Of a DNA stretch of 64,000 nucleotides, positions 18,643 to 26,860 are shown piece by piece. Every line of letters starts with the position of its first letter. Position 1 is the first letter of the stretch. This DNA comes from Armatimonadota bacterium (lineage in GTDB: Bacteria > Armatimonadota > Fimbriimonadia > Fimbriimonadales > Fimbriimonadaceae). Under the pieces are notes generated by a model that saw only the letters and a program-made list of their open reading frames with translations, was not told the origin of the DNA and made no database searches. A program made the position numbers and the translations under genes. The stretch covers positions 591,805 through 655,804 of the forward strand of contig JBAXHT010000001.1 in the NCBI GenBank assembly GCA_037138755.1. Direction: 5' to 3'.

Positions 18643-19074
18643 ATGAGCATGAAGCGACAGCGCGCCATGCTCATCCTCGTGTCCGTAGCCCTTTTGGCTC
18701 CGTTCGTTCCCGCTCAGATTGGGCAACTAATCAAGCTCGTGGGAATTTGGGAAGTGACGCGCAAGTATGGCAGCGAGATCGACAAAGAGTTCAACAAGCT
18801 GATCAAGCGAGATTCCAAATCGACGACTTCAACGAAAGTTGTTCCGATTGTGACGAGCGGTGTTGGAAGTCGAAATGCGATTGGTATGGTTCAGGTCTCA
18901 GGGCCAAAAGCACAGGTTGATAAGGTGAAGGCTGTGGCGCAGCTTGAGCAGGACCTCTTTGGAAAAGAGGTTCGCATTCGAGCAATGATTCCGATGGCCT
19001 CAGAACAATGGAGCTCCGGCGTCACTCCGGTGGAGCAAGTCGGTGTGACGGGAATTGTCGACTTCAAGCTTTAG
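18643..19074 (+). CDS. Secreted hypothetical protein, 143 aa
   Basis: No family recognised. A signal peptide (MLILVSVALLAPFVPA) precedes a ~115-residue mature domain rich in Lys, Val and Ser, with a TKVVPIVTSGVGSRNAIGMVQVSG core. It follows the permease gene by 9 bases and probably shares its transcript, but nothing ties it to sugar uptake. The stop codon lies within the left arm of a 13-bp inverted repeat shared with the convergent pepF gene. Confidence 0.65.
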   Translation: MSMKRQRAMLILVSVALLAPFVPAQIGQLIKLVGIWEVTRKYGSEIDKEFNKLIKRDSKSTTSTKVVPIVTSGVGSRNAIGMVQVSGPKAQVDKVKAVAQLEQDLFGKEVRIRAMIPMASEQWSSGVTPVEQVGVTGIVDFKL

Positions 19075-19107
19075 AGTGCGAACGCGCAGCTTTTGCACTC
19101 TAAAGCT
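19067..19107. terminator. Bidirectional hairpin overlapping two convergent stop codons
   Basis: A perfect 13-bp inverted repeat (AGCTTTAGAGTGC at 19067-19079, its complement at 19095-19107) with a 15-nt loop. It contains the stop codons of both the plus gene ending at 19074 and the minus gene ending at 19100. There is no strong T-run on either side, so factor-independent termination is only likely, not certain. Confidence 0.6.
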
Positions 19108-20893
19108 CTACCACCGAGTGCAGTCGCTCGAATTCAGTCATGATGTTCTCTAGAGCCGCGAAGCCGCCTCGCCAAAACTCTTCGCTTTTTAGGTCGATGT
19201 CGAGCATCGACATTAGTTCGGCGGGAGTTTTGGAGCCACCTAACTTTAGAACCTCAACGTACCGGTCTGCGAATCCAGGGCCGGCTTTCTTTGCCATTTC
19301 GTACAAGCTCAGAACCAGGAGCTCGCCAAAGGAATAGGCGTAGACATAGAACGGAGAGCCGGTGAAGTGGCCGACGTACATCCACCACGAGCGGTGTTGC
19401 TCGCCGAGGGCGACGGAGTCGCCGAACATCGCTTGCAGCTCAGTCTGCCAGATTTCGCCGAACTCCTCGGCGGTGAGTTCGCCTTCGGTGCGGCGCTTGT
19501 TGTGGGCCCCTTTCTCGAACTGGTACATCGCTGCTTGGCGAAAGACGGTGGCGAAAATGCCCTCAATCTTTCCCGCATAGAGAGCGAGTTTGTCTCTGTC
19601 CGAGGCTCCGGCGACCAACTTCTCAAACACAAGCATTTCGCCAAAAGTCGAAGCCAACTCGGCCAAGGGCAAGGTTCCGTGGTAGTTGAAGTAAGACTGC
19701 TCTCTGCTGTACGACGCGTGAACCCCGTGACCTAGCTCGTGGGCGAGGGTCATGACGTCGTCCATTTTGTCGAGGTAGCTCTGGAGTAGAACCGGGTGGG
19801 TATCGGGGGTGTTGTAGGAGCAGAATGCGCCACCCATCTTGCCCTTTCGTGGCTCGGCGTCGATCCAGTTCTTCTCGAAGAACTCGGAGCCTTTCTGGGC
19901 CATATCAGACGAAAACGCACCGAAGGCTTCCAGAACGATGGCTTGCGCGCGATCCCAAGTGACCTTTTCTTCGGCAGCAAAGAGCGGAGCATAGCGGTCG
20001 ATGTGGGTCAGTTCTTCGAGGCCAAGAATGGATCTCTTAACCCGATAGTAGCGGGCGACCAGAGGATAAAACTCTCGGCAAAGTCGGATGACAAGCTCAA
20101 CAGTTTCCTGATCGAGCTCGTTGGAAAGGTGACGTGATTGCTCTGCAAACTCAAACTTGCGAAGCCGATCATCAATCGCCTTGTCCTGCAAAAGTGTGTT
20201 GAAGATGAAGGTGAGAACGCGCTCCTGTTCTTTGAGTCCAGCGGAGAAGGCGGCGGCGGCGGCTTGCCGAGTTGTTCGATCCTCGTGTCGCAGGAGGGCC
20301 AAAACCTCCTGCTGGCTCTTCTCCTCTTCAGTCCCATCTAGTGAGATCTTGTAGACGTGGTTTGCAGTGACTTCGTCAAAGAGCCGGTTCCACGCCCGCG
20401 AGCCGGTGTTGGCGAGTTCTTCCATGAGAACTTCTTCTTTCTCGGTGAGGCGGTACTTCGAGTAGGTGCGAGAGACGTGGATGTGGTGAAGGAAGTTCGC
20501 CAGAGAGGGATCGCCTAGAAGCGGGTCAATCACAGACGCTGGAGCGGCTTGGAGTTCAAGCTCAAAGAACATCAACTTGACCTGAAGTTCGGTTGCCCGC
20601 TCGGTTTGGTCCTGCATAAAGGCACCGTTTTCCGGCTTGCTGACGTCGGCAGCGAAGACGAGGTTGGAGTAGGTGATGGGCTTGACGATCAGGACGGTGA
20701 TTGCCTCCAACTCCGTCAGTGCCTCTGCCAAAAGTTTTGCTGTAAGGGAAGCGGAATTGACCTTTCCACGGTATGCCGCAGCAAAAGCGTCGGCTCGCTC
20801 GTGAGCTTCTTTCCAACTCGCCTCAATCTTGGGGTCATTTGACGAAGAGAACAAAGCAGACAAATCCCAGCAAACAGCGGAGGTGGTTGACAT
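19100..20893 (-). CDS. pepF: M3 family oligoendopeptidase (PepF type)
   Basis: About 597 residues from ATG 20893. The open frame extends to 21019, but the added residues overlap the divergent gene and CATAAT lies exactly 6 nt before ATG 20893. The zinc motif HELGH (TLAHELGHGVHASYS) and the downstream GEMLVFE with the third ligand are intact. The family hydrolyses cytoplasmic oligopeptides of about 7-17 residues. Length matches PepF. No signal peptide is present. Confidence 0.93.
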   Translation of the reverse strand: MSTTSAVCWDLSALFSSSNDPKIEASWKEAHERADAFAAAYRGKVNSASLTAKLLAEALTELEAITVLIVKPITYSNLVFAADVSKPENGAFMQDQTERATELQVKLMFFELELQAAPASVIDPLLGDPSLANFLHHIHVSRTYSKYRLTEKEEVLMEELANTGSRAWNRLFDEVTANHVYKISLDGTEEEKSQQEVLALLRHEDRTTRQAAAAAFSAGLKEQERVLTFIFNTLLQDKAIDDRLRKFEFAEQSRHLSNELDQETVELVIRLCREFYPLVARYYRVKRSILGLEELTHIDRYAPLFAAEEKVTWDRAQAIVLEAFGAFSSDMAQKGSEFFEKNWIDAEPRKGKMGGAFCSYNTPDTHPVLLQSYLDKMDDVMTLAHELGHGVHASYSREQSYFNYHGTLPLAELASTFGEMLVFEKLVAGASDRDKLALYAGKIEGIFATVFRQAAMYQFEKGAHNKRRTEGELTAEEFGEIWQTELQAMFGDSVALGEQHRSWWMYVGHFTGSPFYVYAYSFGELLVLSLYEMAKKAGPGFADRYVEVLKLGGSKTPAELMSMLDIDLKSEEFWRGGFAALENIMTEFERLHSVVEL

Positions 20894-20899
20894 AGGTTC

Positions 20900-20905
20900 A
20901 TTATG
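20900..20905 (-). promoter_or_regulatory. -10-like hexamer CATAAT, leaderless start of pepF
   Basis: CATAAT on the minus strand is exactly 6 nt before ATG 20893 and decides between that start and longer frames. Confidence 0.6.
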
Positions 20906-20927
20906 AAGCGGTAACGTTCCGAAGTCC

Positions 20928-22271
20928 ATGAACTCCCTGCCACGATTGCAAATCTGTTCGCGCAACCCCCACCTTATGGAGACGGCTGATGGCAAACCGT
21001 TCTTCATGCTTGGAGACACGGCCTGGGAGCTTGCTCATCGGCTGGACTTTGAGGAGATTCAGTTCTACTTCAAGACCAGAGCCGCGCAAGGGTTCAACAT
21101 GATTTGGTTCAACTTACTCGCCGAGTTCGATGGCCTGCGAGAGGCGGATCGGAATGGCGAAGTTCCATTTCACGGAATGGATCCGAACAAGCCGAACGAG
21201 AAGTACTTCGCTTGGATTGATCGAATCGTCGCCGAGGCAGCGGCGCATGGCCTGTACTGTGGAATTCTGCCGACTTGGGGAGACAAGCTGACGGCACCTT
21301 GGGGCGCGGGACCAAAAATCTTCTCCGATACACAAACCATGGCACGATATGGTGAATATCTTTCCAAGAGGTACAAGGATTCAACTAATCTGCTTTGGGT
21401 GCTAGGCGGAGATCGTCCCGCAAAAATCGCGAAAGGCTCCTGGATGGAGGACTACGCTAAGAACATGGGCATCGACCCCGCGAGCGACTGGACCCCGTTG
21501 TGGCGAGCCTTGGCGTTGGCGATCCAGACCGAAATTCCAAACGCCCTCATCACTTACCATCCTCAAGGAGGCGGAGATTCAACTTCGACCCTTATCCACC
21601 ATGAAAAATGGCTCCACATGAACGCTATGCAGAGCGGTCATGGCGGCGGGCGGGACGTTCCGGTTTGGGAGTACGTCGAGCGCGACTACAACATGTTGCC
21701 TGTGAAGCCGACCTACGACAGCGAACCGAACTATGAGGATCACCCGGTCTCGCCGTGGCCTACCTTTAACCCTCAGAATGGGTACTTCGATGAGTACGAT
21801 GTACGACGCCAGAACTGGCGTTCCGTCTTTGCTGGTGGTTGCGGAGTGATCTACGGGCACCACTCCATATGGGGGTTCGCAAGCCACCGGCATCCTTGGA
21901 TCAACCATACCAAGATGGATTGGCGTGAAGCCATCATCCGTCCGGGAGCGATCCAGATGCGCCATCTCAAAGAACTGATTGAGAGCACGGGCATGGTCGA
22001 ACTTGTGCCAGATCAGTCCCTCTTGGTTGGCAAAATCGGCGAGAAGGCCGAGCACATGCGGGCGATTCGCAAAGAGGATCGATCTTGGATAGCGGTCTAC
22101 GTTCCGCATAACGGACCTGCCGTTATTCACACTAGCGATGTGGAAAGAAAGAGGGCAGAATGGCTCGACCCGCGAACGGGGAAACGACAATCTGCGAAAG
22201 GCGATTCTGGCAACGGAATCACCACATTCCAGAAGCCGAACGACATTGACTGGGTTTTGGTTCTCGGCTAA
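20928..22271 (+). CDS. DUF4038 glycoside hydrolase-like protein (apiosidase-type barrel)
   Basis: 447 residues. A TIM-barrel DUF4038 domain begins at RNPHLMETADGKPFFMLGDTAWE (GDTAW is diagnostic) and runs to about residue 350 with YHPQGG and conserved acidic positions. A short C-terminal beta domain (VYVPHNGPAVIH...WLDPRTG) matches the collagen-binding-like domain usually fused to it. Relatives include GH140 apiosidases acting on pectin side chains. No signal peptide is visible, which is unusual for a polysaccharidase. The start lies only 34 bases from divergent pepF. Confidence 0.83.
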   Translation: MNSLPRLQICSRNPHLMETADGKPFFMLGDTAWELAHRLDFEEIQFYFKTRAAQGFNMIWFNLLAEFDGLREADRNGEVPFHGMDPNKPNEKYFAWIDRIVAEAAAHGLYCGILPTWGDKLTAPWGAGPKIFSDTQTMARYGEYLSKRYKDSTNLLWVLGGDRPAKIAKGSWMEDYAKNMGIDPASDWTPLWRALALAIQTEIPNALITYHPQGGGDSTSTLIHHEKWLHMNAMQSGHGGGRDVPVWEYVERDYNMLPVKPTYDSEPNYEDHPVSPWPTFNPQNGYFDEYDVRRQNWRSVFAGGCGVIYGHHSIWGFASHRHPWINHTKMDWREAIIRPGAIQMRHLKELIESTGMVELVPDQSLLVGKIGEKAEHMRAIRKEDRSWIAVYVPHNGPAVIHTSDVERKRAEWLDPRTGKRQSAKGDSGNGITTFQKPNDIDWVLVLG

Positions 22272-22885
22272 TGGCCGGGATGGACCACTTTGAGCGGGTC
22301 GAGGTGATTTCTTTGGCGGAGCTCCGTTCGTGGTTGAAGGGCAACCACGAACGGTCGGAGGCGGTCTGGCTTGTCACTCACAAAAAATCTCAGGGTGAGT
22401 TGCACGTTCCCTATTCCGATGTCGTCGACGAGCTTCTCTGTTGGGGCTGGGTGGACTCGACTCCTCGAAAGCTTGACGATCAGCGGTCAATGCTTTTGAT
22501 CGCGAACCGAAAGCGCAAATCTCGCTGGTCAAAGGTGAACAAGGACAAAGTTGCACGGCTTCTGTCTGAGGGTCGGATGCAGCCCGCCGGATTGGCAAAG
22601 GTCGAACTGGCAAAGTCAAGCGGCACTTGGGACGCTCTAAATGAGGTGGATCTCTTGGTCGAGCCGGATGATCTAGCCGCCTCGCTGGAGAATGTGGGGA
22701 ACGCGATGGCCAATTGGCAAGCCTTTCCACCTTCGACACGCCGGGGAATCCTCGAATGGATCCTCTCCGCAAAATCTCCTGAGACTCGAGCCAGACGGAT
22801 TGCACAGACGGCGAGCCAGGCGGCGGAGAACATTCGGGCAAATCAGCCTCGGCAACTGAAAGGTACGAAAAGTGCCGTAGAATAG
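22271..22885 (+). CDS. YdeI/OmdA family protein
   Basis: 204 residues. The N-terminal YdeI-like core (WLVTHKKSQG, VDELLCWGWVDSTPRKLDDQRS, ANRKRKSRWSKVN) and the C-terminal helical OmdA region (FPPSTRRGILEWILSAKSPETRARR) match the family annotated as bacteriocin-protection or OmpD-associated. The molecular role is not established. The ATG overlaps the stop of the DUF4038 gene by one base, so the genes are coupled. Confidence 0.85.
   Translation: MAGMDHFERVEVISLAELRSWLKGNHERSEAVWLVTHKKSQGELHVPYSDVVDELLCWGWVDSTPRKLDDQRSMLLIANRKRKSRWSKVNKDKVARLLSEGRMQPAGLAKVELAKSSGTWDALNEVDLLVEPDDLAASLENVGNAMANWQAFPPSTRRGILEWILSAKSPETRARRIAQTASQAAENIRANQPRQLKGTKSAVE
22878..22883 (+). promoter_or_regulatory. -10-like hexamer TAGAAT before the antitoxin-like ORF
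   Basis: TAGAAT straddles the last codons of the YdeI-like gene and ends 7 nt before ATG 22891. It could give the small ORF its own leaderless transcript. Confidence 0.4.
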
Positions 22886-22890
22886 GGTTA

Positions 22891-23064
22891 ATGGACTCGT
22901 TCGTGGACACTATTCCTGAACTTCAAAGCGAGGATGCCAGAGTGGCAACCGTCGTTCGGAGTGTCGTTTCATCGTCAGCTGCGGAGGGGATTGTTGTCAG
23001 TCCCGCGGAGGCAGAAGCTGTGGCCAGGAAGCACCTTCAATCCAAGAAACAAACAGCTCCGTGA
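22891..23064 (+). CDS. VbhA-like Fic antitoxin, 57 aa
   Basis: A small ORF. The motif SSAAEG (S-x-x-x-E-G) matches the inhibitory motif of class I Fic antitoxins such as VbhA, whose Glu blocks ATP binding in the Fic pocket. It is preceded by a basic/hydrophobic helix (ARVATVVRSVV) and followed by a PAEAEAVARKHL helix, the order seen in VbhA. It lies beside a Fic gene, but on the opposite strand and overlapping its 3' end by 68 bases, whereas known pairs are tandem. There is no clear ribosome site; TAGAAT lies 7 nt upstream. Its function is inference from motif, size and neighbour. Confidence 0.6.
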   Translation: MDSFVDTIPELQSEDARVATVVRSVVSSSAAEGIVVSPAEAEAVARKHLQSKKQTAP

Positions 23065-23722
23065 GCGGATCGTAATCGTTGATGAACGCCCGCCTTAACG
23101 CAAGATAGTACTTGTCCCGCTCCTCATCCGAATTCAACTGGTACGCAGGTGGTGCGGTCCCACCCTGTATTGCCATTAGATCAGCGATCCACCGCCCGAG
23201 CCTTCCGTTTCCTTCACGGAAGGGGTGAATGAGAATCAGTTCGGCGTGTACGATAGCGACTTTGGTCGCCACCTCGCGAGTTGAGCGCAATCTCATCTTA
23301 GGGAACGGCATCTTGGAGTAGGCCAACCGTTCGGTCTCAGAATCGTAATCTGCAAAGATTAAGCCTCTCAGTGGCGTATGCTCCGAAAGCTCTTTCTGCT
23401 CAAACCGCTCCATTTCTTGACTAATGTTCGCTGCTGGACAAAAGGTTGTGAAGTTCTTGCTAACGTTGACGGTGCGGTATTGTCCCGCAAAAGGGTAGAG
23501 CCCGCCCAGCCAACGATGGTGGAGGGCACAGATCAGCTCTGAATCAAACTTCTGCGAAATAGGGAGCATGGAATAGGAGTCTAGTTGGGCCCGGATAAGA
23601 AGTTCGGTCTCGATATGTTCTGCTTCCTTCGGATCGGTAATGCCAAGGCGGTTACGCAGCACGAGGCCATTTGATCCAGGCTCAAACTCGTCGTCTCTGC
23701 CGCCAGTATCGTAGCGATTCAC
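22997..23722 (-). CDS. Fic domain protein (putative AMP transferase toxin)
   Basis: 241 residues from a GTG with GAGAGG five to nine bases upstream. The catalytic motif HPFREGNGRLGR at residues 166-177 is complete: catalytic His, acidic metal ligand, Asn and both Arg. The flap region (YRTVNVSKNFTTFCPA) precedes it. Fic enzymes transfer AMP to a hydroxyl of target proteins. I see no built-in S/TxxxE(G/N) inhibitory motif, which fits a class I protein needing a separate antitoxin; the overlapping plus-strand ORF is the candidate. It diverges from the ALDH gene by 32 bases. Confidence 0.9.
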   Translation of the reverse strand: MNRYDTGGRDDEFEPGSNGLVLRNRLGITDPKEAEHIETELLIRAQLDSYSMLPISQKFDSELICALHHRWLGGLYPFAGQYRTVNVSKNFTTFCPAANISQEMERFEQKELSEHTPLRGLIFADYDSETERLAYSKMPFPKMRLRSTREVATKVAIVHAELILIHPFREGNGRLGRWIADLMAIQGGTAPPAYQLNSDEERDKYYLALRRAFINDYDPLTELFVSWIEGASWPQLLPPRD

Positions 23723-23742
23723 ACCGACCTCTCGCTAGCTTC

Positions 23743-23748
23743 CATAAT
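23743..23748 (+). promoter_or_regulatory. -10-like hexamer CATAAT, leaderless start of ALDH
   Basis: CATAAT is exactly 6 nt before ATG 23755, supporting that start over an upstream frame extension to 23671 that overlaps the fic gene. Confidence 0.6.
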
Positions 23749-23754
23749 AGAGCC

Positions 23755-25248
23755 ATGCTACCGGAAGTATTGTTGAATCGGCTCATCCCAAATCTCGGTT
23801 CGTACATAGGAAATGATTTGGTGGTGACCACCCCGATCGACGGATCGCAGATCGCTTCGCTGGCCTTCGATTCTGCGGCGAGCATCGACGCCAAGATTTC
23901 CCAAAGCGTACAAGCTTTCCGGATTTGGCGCGATGTCCCTGGCCCCAAAAGGGGCGAGTTGGTTCGGCAGTTAGGCAACAAACTTCGTGAGCGCAAGGAA
24001 GACCTTTCGATGTTGGTCTCGATGGAATGCGGGAAGATCATCGAAGAAGGTCGGGGCGAGGTTCAGGAGATGATTGACATTTGCGATTTCGCGGTCGGCA
24101 TCTCTCGCCAGCTCTACGGACTGACCATCGCCAGTGAGCGGAAGAACCACGTAATGCAGGAGAATTGGCTCCCGCTGGGGCCGGTCGGCATCATTTCTGC
24201 CTTTAATTTCCCGGTGGCGGTTTGGGCTTGGAACGCCGCGCTTGCGATTGTCTGCGGCGACTCGGTGATCTGGAAGCCTTCCGAAAAAACTCCGTTGACT
24301 GCCCTGGCTTGCCAGGCTCTTTTTGAGGAGACTTGCAGAGAGTTTGGCGACGCTCCTGAGCACTTGTCGCAAGTGATTATCGGAGCACGCGAGCAAGGTG
24401 AGCAGATGGTCGAGGATGTCCGAGTTCCGTTGATCTCAGCCACGGGCTCGACCCGAATGGGCCAGGCAGTTGGGCAGAAGGTCGCCGCTCGGTTCGGCAA
24501 ATCTCTCCTAGAGCTCGGTGGAAACAACGCGATGATCATCGCTCCTTCGGCGGATCTTGCGATTGCGATTCCTTCGATCCTGTTTGGTTCGGTTGGAACG
24601 GCTGGGCAGCGATGCACCACGACACGTCGGGTCTTCGTTCATTCTTCGATATTCGACCAGGTTTACAACTCGCTGAAAACGGCCTATTTTTCGCTTGGCG
24701 AGAACAAGGTTGGTTCGCCGCTTGAAGCGGACACTCTGGTTGGACCGCTCATCGATGAAGCGAGCTTCGAAGGGATGCAAAATGCCCTTGGTCGAATTCG
24801 AGCCGAAGCGGTCGAAATCATCGGTGGCGAGCGAGTTGATCGGCCCGGCTTCTATGTCAAGCCAGCTCTGGTTCGGCTGAGCAAGCAGAGTGAAACCATC
24901 TTTACCGAGACGTTTGCGCCAATCACCTACGTGATGCCTTACGACGACCTTGCTCAGGTGATTGAGGAGCACAATGCGGTTCCGCAGGGCCTTAGCAGTG
25001 CGATCATGACCACCGACGTACGCGAGGCCGAGTTCTTTAAGCGGTACAGCGATTGCGGCATCGCTAACGTCAATATTGGGACGAGCGGAGCTGAGATTGG
25101 CGGAGCTTTTGGCGGTGAGAAAGAGACTGGCGGGGGCCGCGAATCGGGCTCGGATTCCTGGAAAGCCTACATGCGGCGCCAGACCAGCACCACGTACTTC
25201 GGCACCGAGAGGCCCGCGCTTGCGCAAGGAATCAAGTTCGACGTCTGA
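23755..25248 (+). CDS. ALDH7-type aldehyde dehydrogenase (aminoadipate semialdehyde / piperideine-6-carboxylate)
   Basis: 497 residues. The catalytic Cys287 sits in GTAGQRCTTTRR, and LELGGNNA carries the general-base Glu. The C-terminal GTSGAEIGGAFGGEKETGGG followed by RESGSDSWKAYMRRQT is the hallmark of the ALDH7 group, which oxidises alpha-aminoadipate semialdehyde in lysine breakdown. No other lysine catabolic gene is nearby, so the substrate is inferred from subfamily only. The start is chosen by the CATAAT 6 nt upstream. Confidence 0.92.
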   Translation: MLPEVLLNRLIPNLGSYIGNDLVVTTPIDGSQIASLAFDSAASIDAKISQSVQAFRIWRDVPGPKRGELVRQLGNKLRERKEDLSMLVSMECGKIIEEGRGEVQEMIDICDFAVGISRQLYGLTIASERKNHVMQENWLPLGPVGIISAFNFPVAVWAWNAALAIVCGDSVIWKPSEKTPLTALACQALFEETCREFGDAPEHLSQVIIGAREQGEQMVEDVRVPLISATGSTRMGQAVGQKVAARFGKSLLELGGNNAMIIAPSADLAIAIPSILFGSVGTAGQRCTTTRRVFVHSSIFDQVYNSLKTAYFSLGENKVGSPLEADTLVGPLIDEASFEGMQNALGRIRAEAVEIIGGERVDRPGFYVKPALVRLSKQSETIFTETFAPITYVMPYDDLAQVIEEHNAVPQGLSSAIMTTDVREAEFFKRYSDCGIANVNIGTSGAEIGGAFGGEKETGGGRESGSDSWKAYMRRQTSTTYFGTERPALAQGIKFDV

Positions 25249-25315
25249 TGTCTACGTCTCCGTTTGTACTCTATGACTTCTAAAAGCAAGAAGACCCTTC
25301 GAAGAACAGTTTGCT

Positions 25316-26014
25316 ATGTTGTCACTCACTCTGCTCGTCCTAAACCAACAATATTCTGCCCGGATCGTGCCAAGCACAGAACTACCGGCCCCTTGGCTTG
25401 CTCCAGACATCAACGGACGGGCCACGCCGGTCGCACCAAATGAGTTTAAGCGTGCCGAACCAATTATTCGCCGAGAAACGCTGAGGTATCCGAGTGCTGT
25501 TTTGAGACGCAATCTCAAAGCGGTGAATATTGTCAAAGAGATTTGGTTCTTCGGTGCGCCATACGGCGGTACGAACGATAACGAGACTGTCTATCTATCC
25601 ATTGATAGCATTCAGAGGGGTTACACCAGCGACTATATTGCCCGCTCATTCCACCACGAATTCAGCAGCATCCTCTTGCGCAATTTTTCAAGATCTTTAG
25701 ACCAGGCGGCATGGGCGGCAACCCTTCCAAAAGGGTTTCAATACGGTGCTGGTGGAGTCGAAGCGATCAAGCAGGGCAAAGCGAGCACAGACTTTGATCA
25801 GGAAGAGGCAGCCAAAGGGTTTTACAGCAAGTATTCGTTGGCCGAGCAAGAAGAGGACTTCAATATTCTTGCGGAAAACCTGTTTATGGGTGGTTCTAAG
25901 TTTTGGAAAAGGGTCGATAGCAATCCTCCATTGGCAGCCAAAGTGAAACTAGTCTTGAGCTTCTACAACAAAATCGATAACAGCTTCACCGAGAGCAGTT
26001 TTCGACAGCACTAA
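25316..26014 (+). CDS. Secreted metallopeptidase-like protein with degenerate zinc motif
   Basis: 232 residues. The N-terminus (MLSLTLLVLNQQYSA) may be a short signal peptide. SFHHEFSSILL near residue 108 resembles the HHEFxHIL helix of Peptidase_Mx1-type zincins, but the second His of HExxH is replaced by Ser. The later EEDFNILAENLFMGG fits the acidic segment that follows in that group. It is probably a pseudo-peptidase; the family assignment is tentative. No clear ribosome site or -10 box precedes the ATG. Confidence 0.6.
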   Translation: MLSLTLLVLNQQYSARIVPSTELPAPWLAPDINGRATPVAPNEFKRAEPIIRRETLRYPSAVLRRNLKAVNIVKEIWFFGAPYGGTNDNETVYLSIDSIQRGYTSDYIARSFHHEFSSILLRNFSRSLDQAAWAATLPKGFQYGAGGVEAIKQGKASTDFDQEEAAKGFYSKYSLAEQEEDFNILAENLFMGGSKFWKRVDSNPPLAAKVKLVLSFYNKIDNSFTESSFRQH

Positions 26015-26028
26015 TCTCGCATCTGACG

Positions 26029-26034
26029 TATAAC
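26029..26034 (+). promoter_or_regulatory. -10-like hexamer TATAAC, leaderless start
   Basis: TATAAC lies exactly 6 nt before ATG 26041 of the DUF1684 gene. Confidence 0.55.
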
Positions 26035-26040
26035 TAAAGA

Positions 26041-26844
26041 ATGGTCTTCGCCGCTGCCCTTGTACTGCTCGACTTCCGCAGCGAAGAACTGCAATGGCGG
26101 GCCGAGCGAGAAGCGAATCTGAAAAAGCCCACCGGATGGCTGGCTGTGGCCGGTCTGCACTGGCTGAAACCGGGCATGAACCAGATCGGTTTTGGAACGG
26201 ATATCGAGATACGCACCGCTGAGGGCACGGTTGAGTGGCAGGCGGGCGACAAGTTTCGGGCGAAGCTTCCGAACGGGGGAAGAACTCCGGAGGCCAAAGA
26301 TTTTGACTCTCAGGTGGAGTTGAACGAGAAGCTGTATTCTGGCGAGATTGTGTTTTCGATCATCCATCGGGGAGATCGCCACGGGCTCCGAGTGTGGGAC
26401 CCTAAGGCGGCGACCCGAGTAAACTTCAAGGGACTCAGCTGGTTTCCACCGAGAGCTGAGTATGTGGTCAACGCTAAGTTCGTCGCTTACAAAACCGTTC
26501 GGCAACTCTCGATCACCAACATCCTCGGCTACTCCGAACCCTCCCCGAATCCCGGCTATTTCAGCTTTATGCTGAGAGGCAAAAAGTGTCGTCTTGAGGC
26601 AATCGATGAGGGTGAGACCTACTTTTTGAACTTTAAAGATCGCACCAGTGGGGCAACCACTTACCCTGCTGGACGCTTCATCGACCTTCCGAAGCGCTCT
26701 GACGGAAAGTATATGGTCAACTTCAACCGAGCCTACAATCCGCCATGCGCGTTTACGAACTTCGCGACTTGTCCGTTGCCGCCGAAGGGGAACTTGTTGA
26801 ATGTAGCGATTGAGGCCGGCGAGAAGACGCATCACGCCAATTGA
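26041..26844 (+). CDS. DUF1684 domain protein
   Basis: 267 residues. The order is that of DUF1684: WRAEREANLKKPTGWLAVAGLHWL at the N-terminus (shortened here to its GWLAVAGLHWL core), a central beta-rich region, and the C-terminal TYPAGRFIDLP and NFNRAYNPPCAF with a Cys-Pro-rich end. The role of the family is unknown. A short hydrophobic N-terminus (MVFAAALVLL) may be a signal. It is 16 bases before the amine oxidase gene and likely co-transcribed with it. Confidence 0.85.
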   Translation: MVFAAALVLLDFRSEELQWRAEREANLKKPTGWLAVAGLHWLKPGMNQIGFGTDIEIRTAEGTVEWQAGDKFRAKLPNGGRTPEAKDFDSQVELNEKLYSGEIVFSIIHRGDRHGLRVWDPKAATRVNFKGLSWFPPRAEYVVNAKFVAYKTVRQLSITNILGYSEPSPNPGYFSFMLRGKKCRLEAIDEGETYFLNFKDRTSGATTYPAGRFIDLPKRSDGKYMVNFNRAYNPPCAFTNFATCPLPPKGNLLNVAIEAGEKTHHAN

Positions 26845-26860
26845 GTTCAGCTCAAATCCC

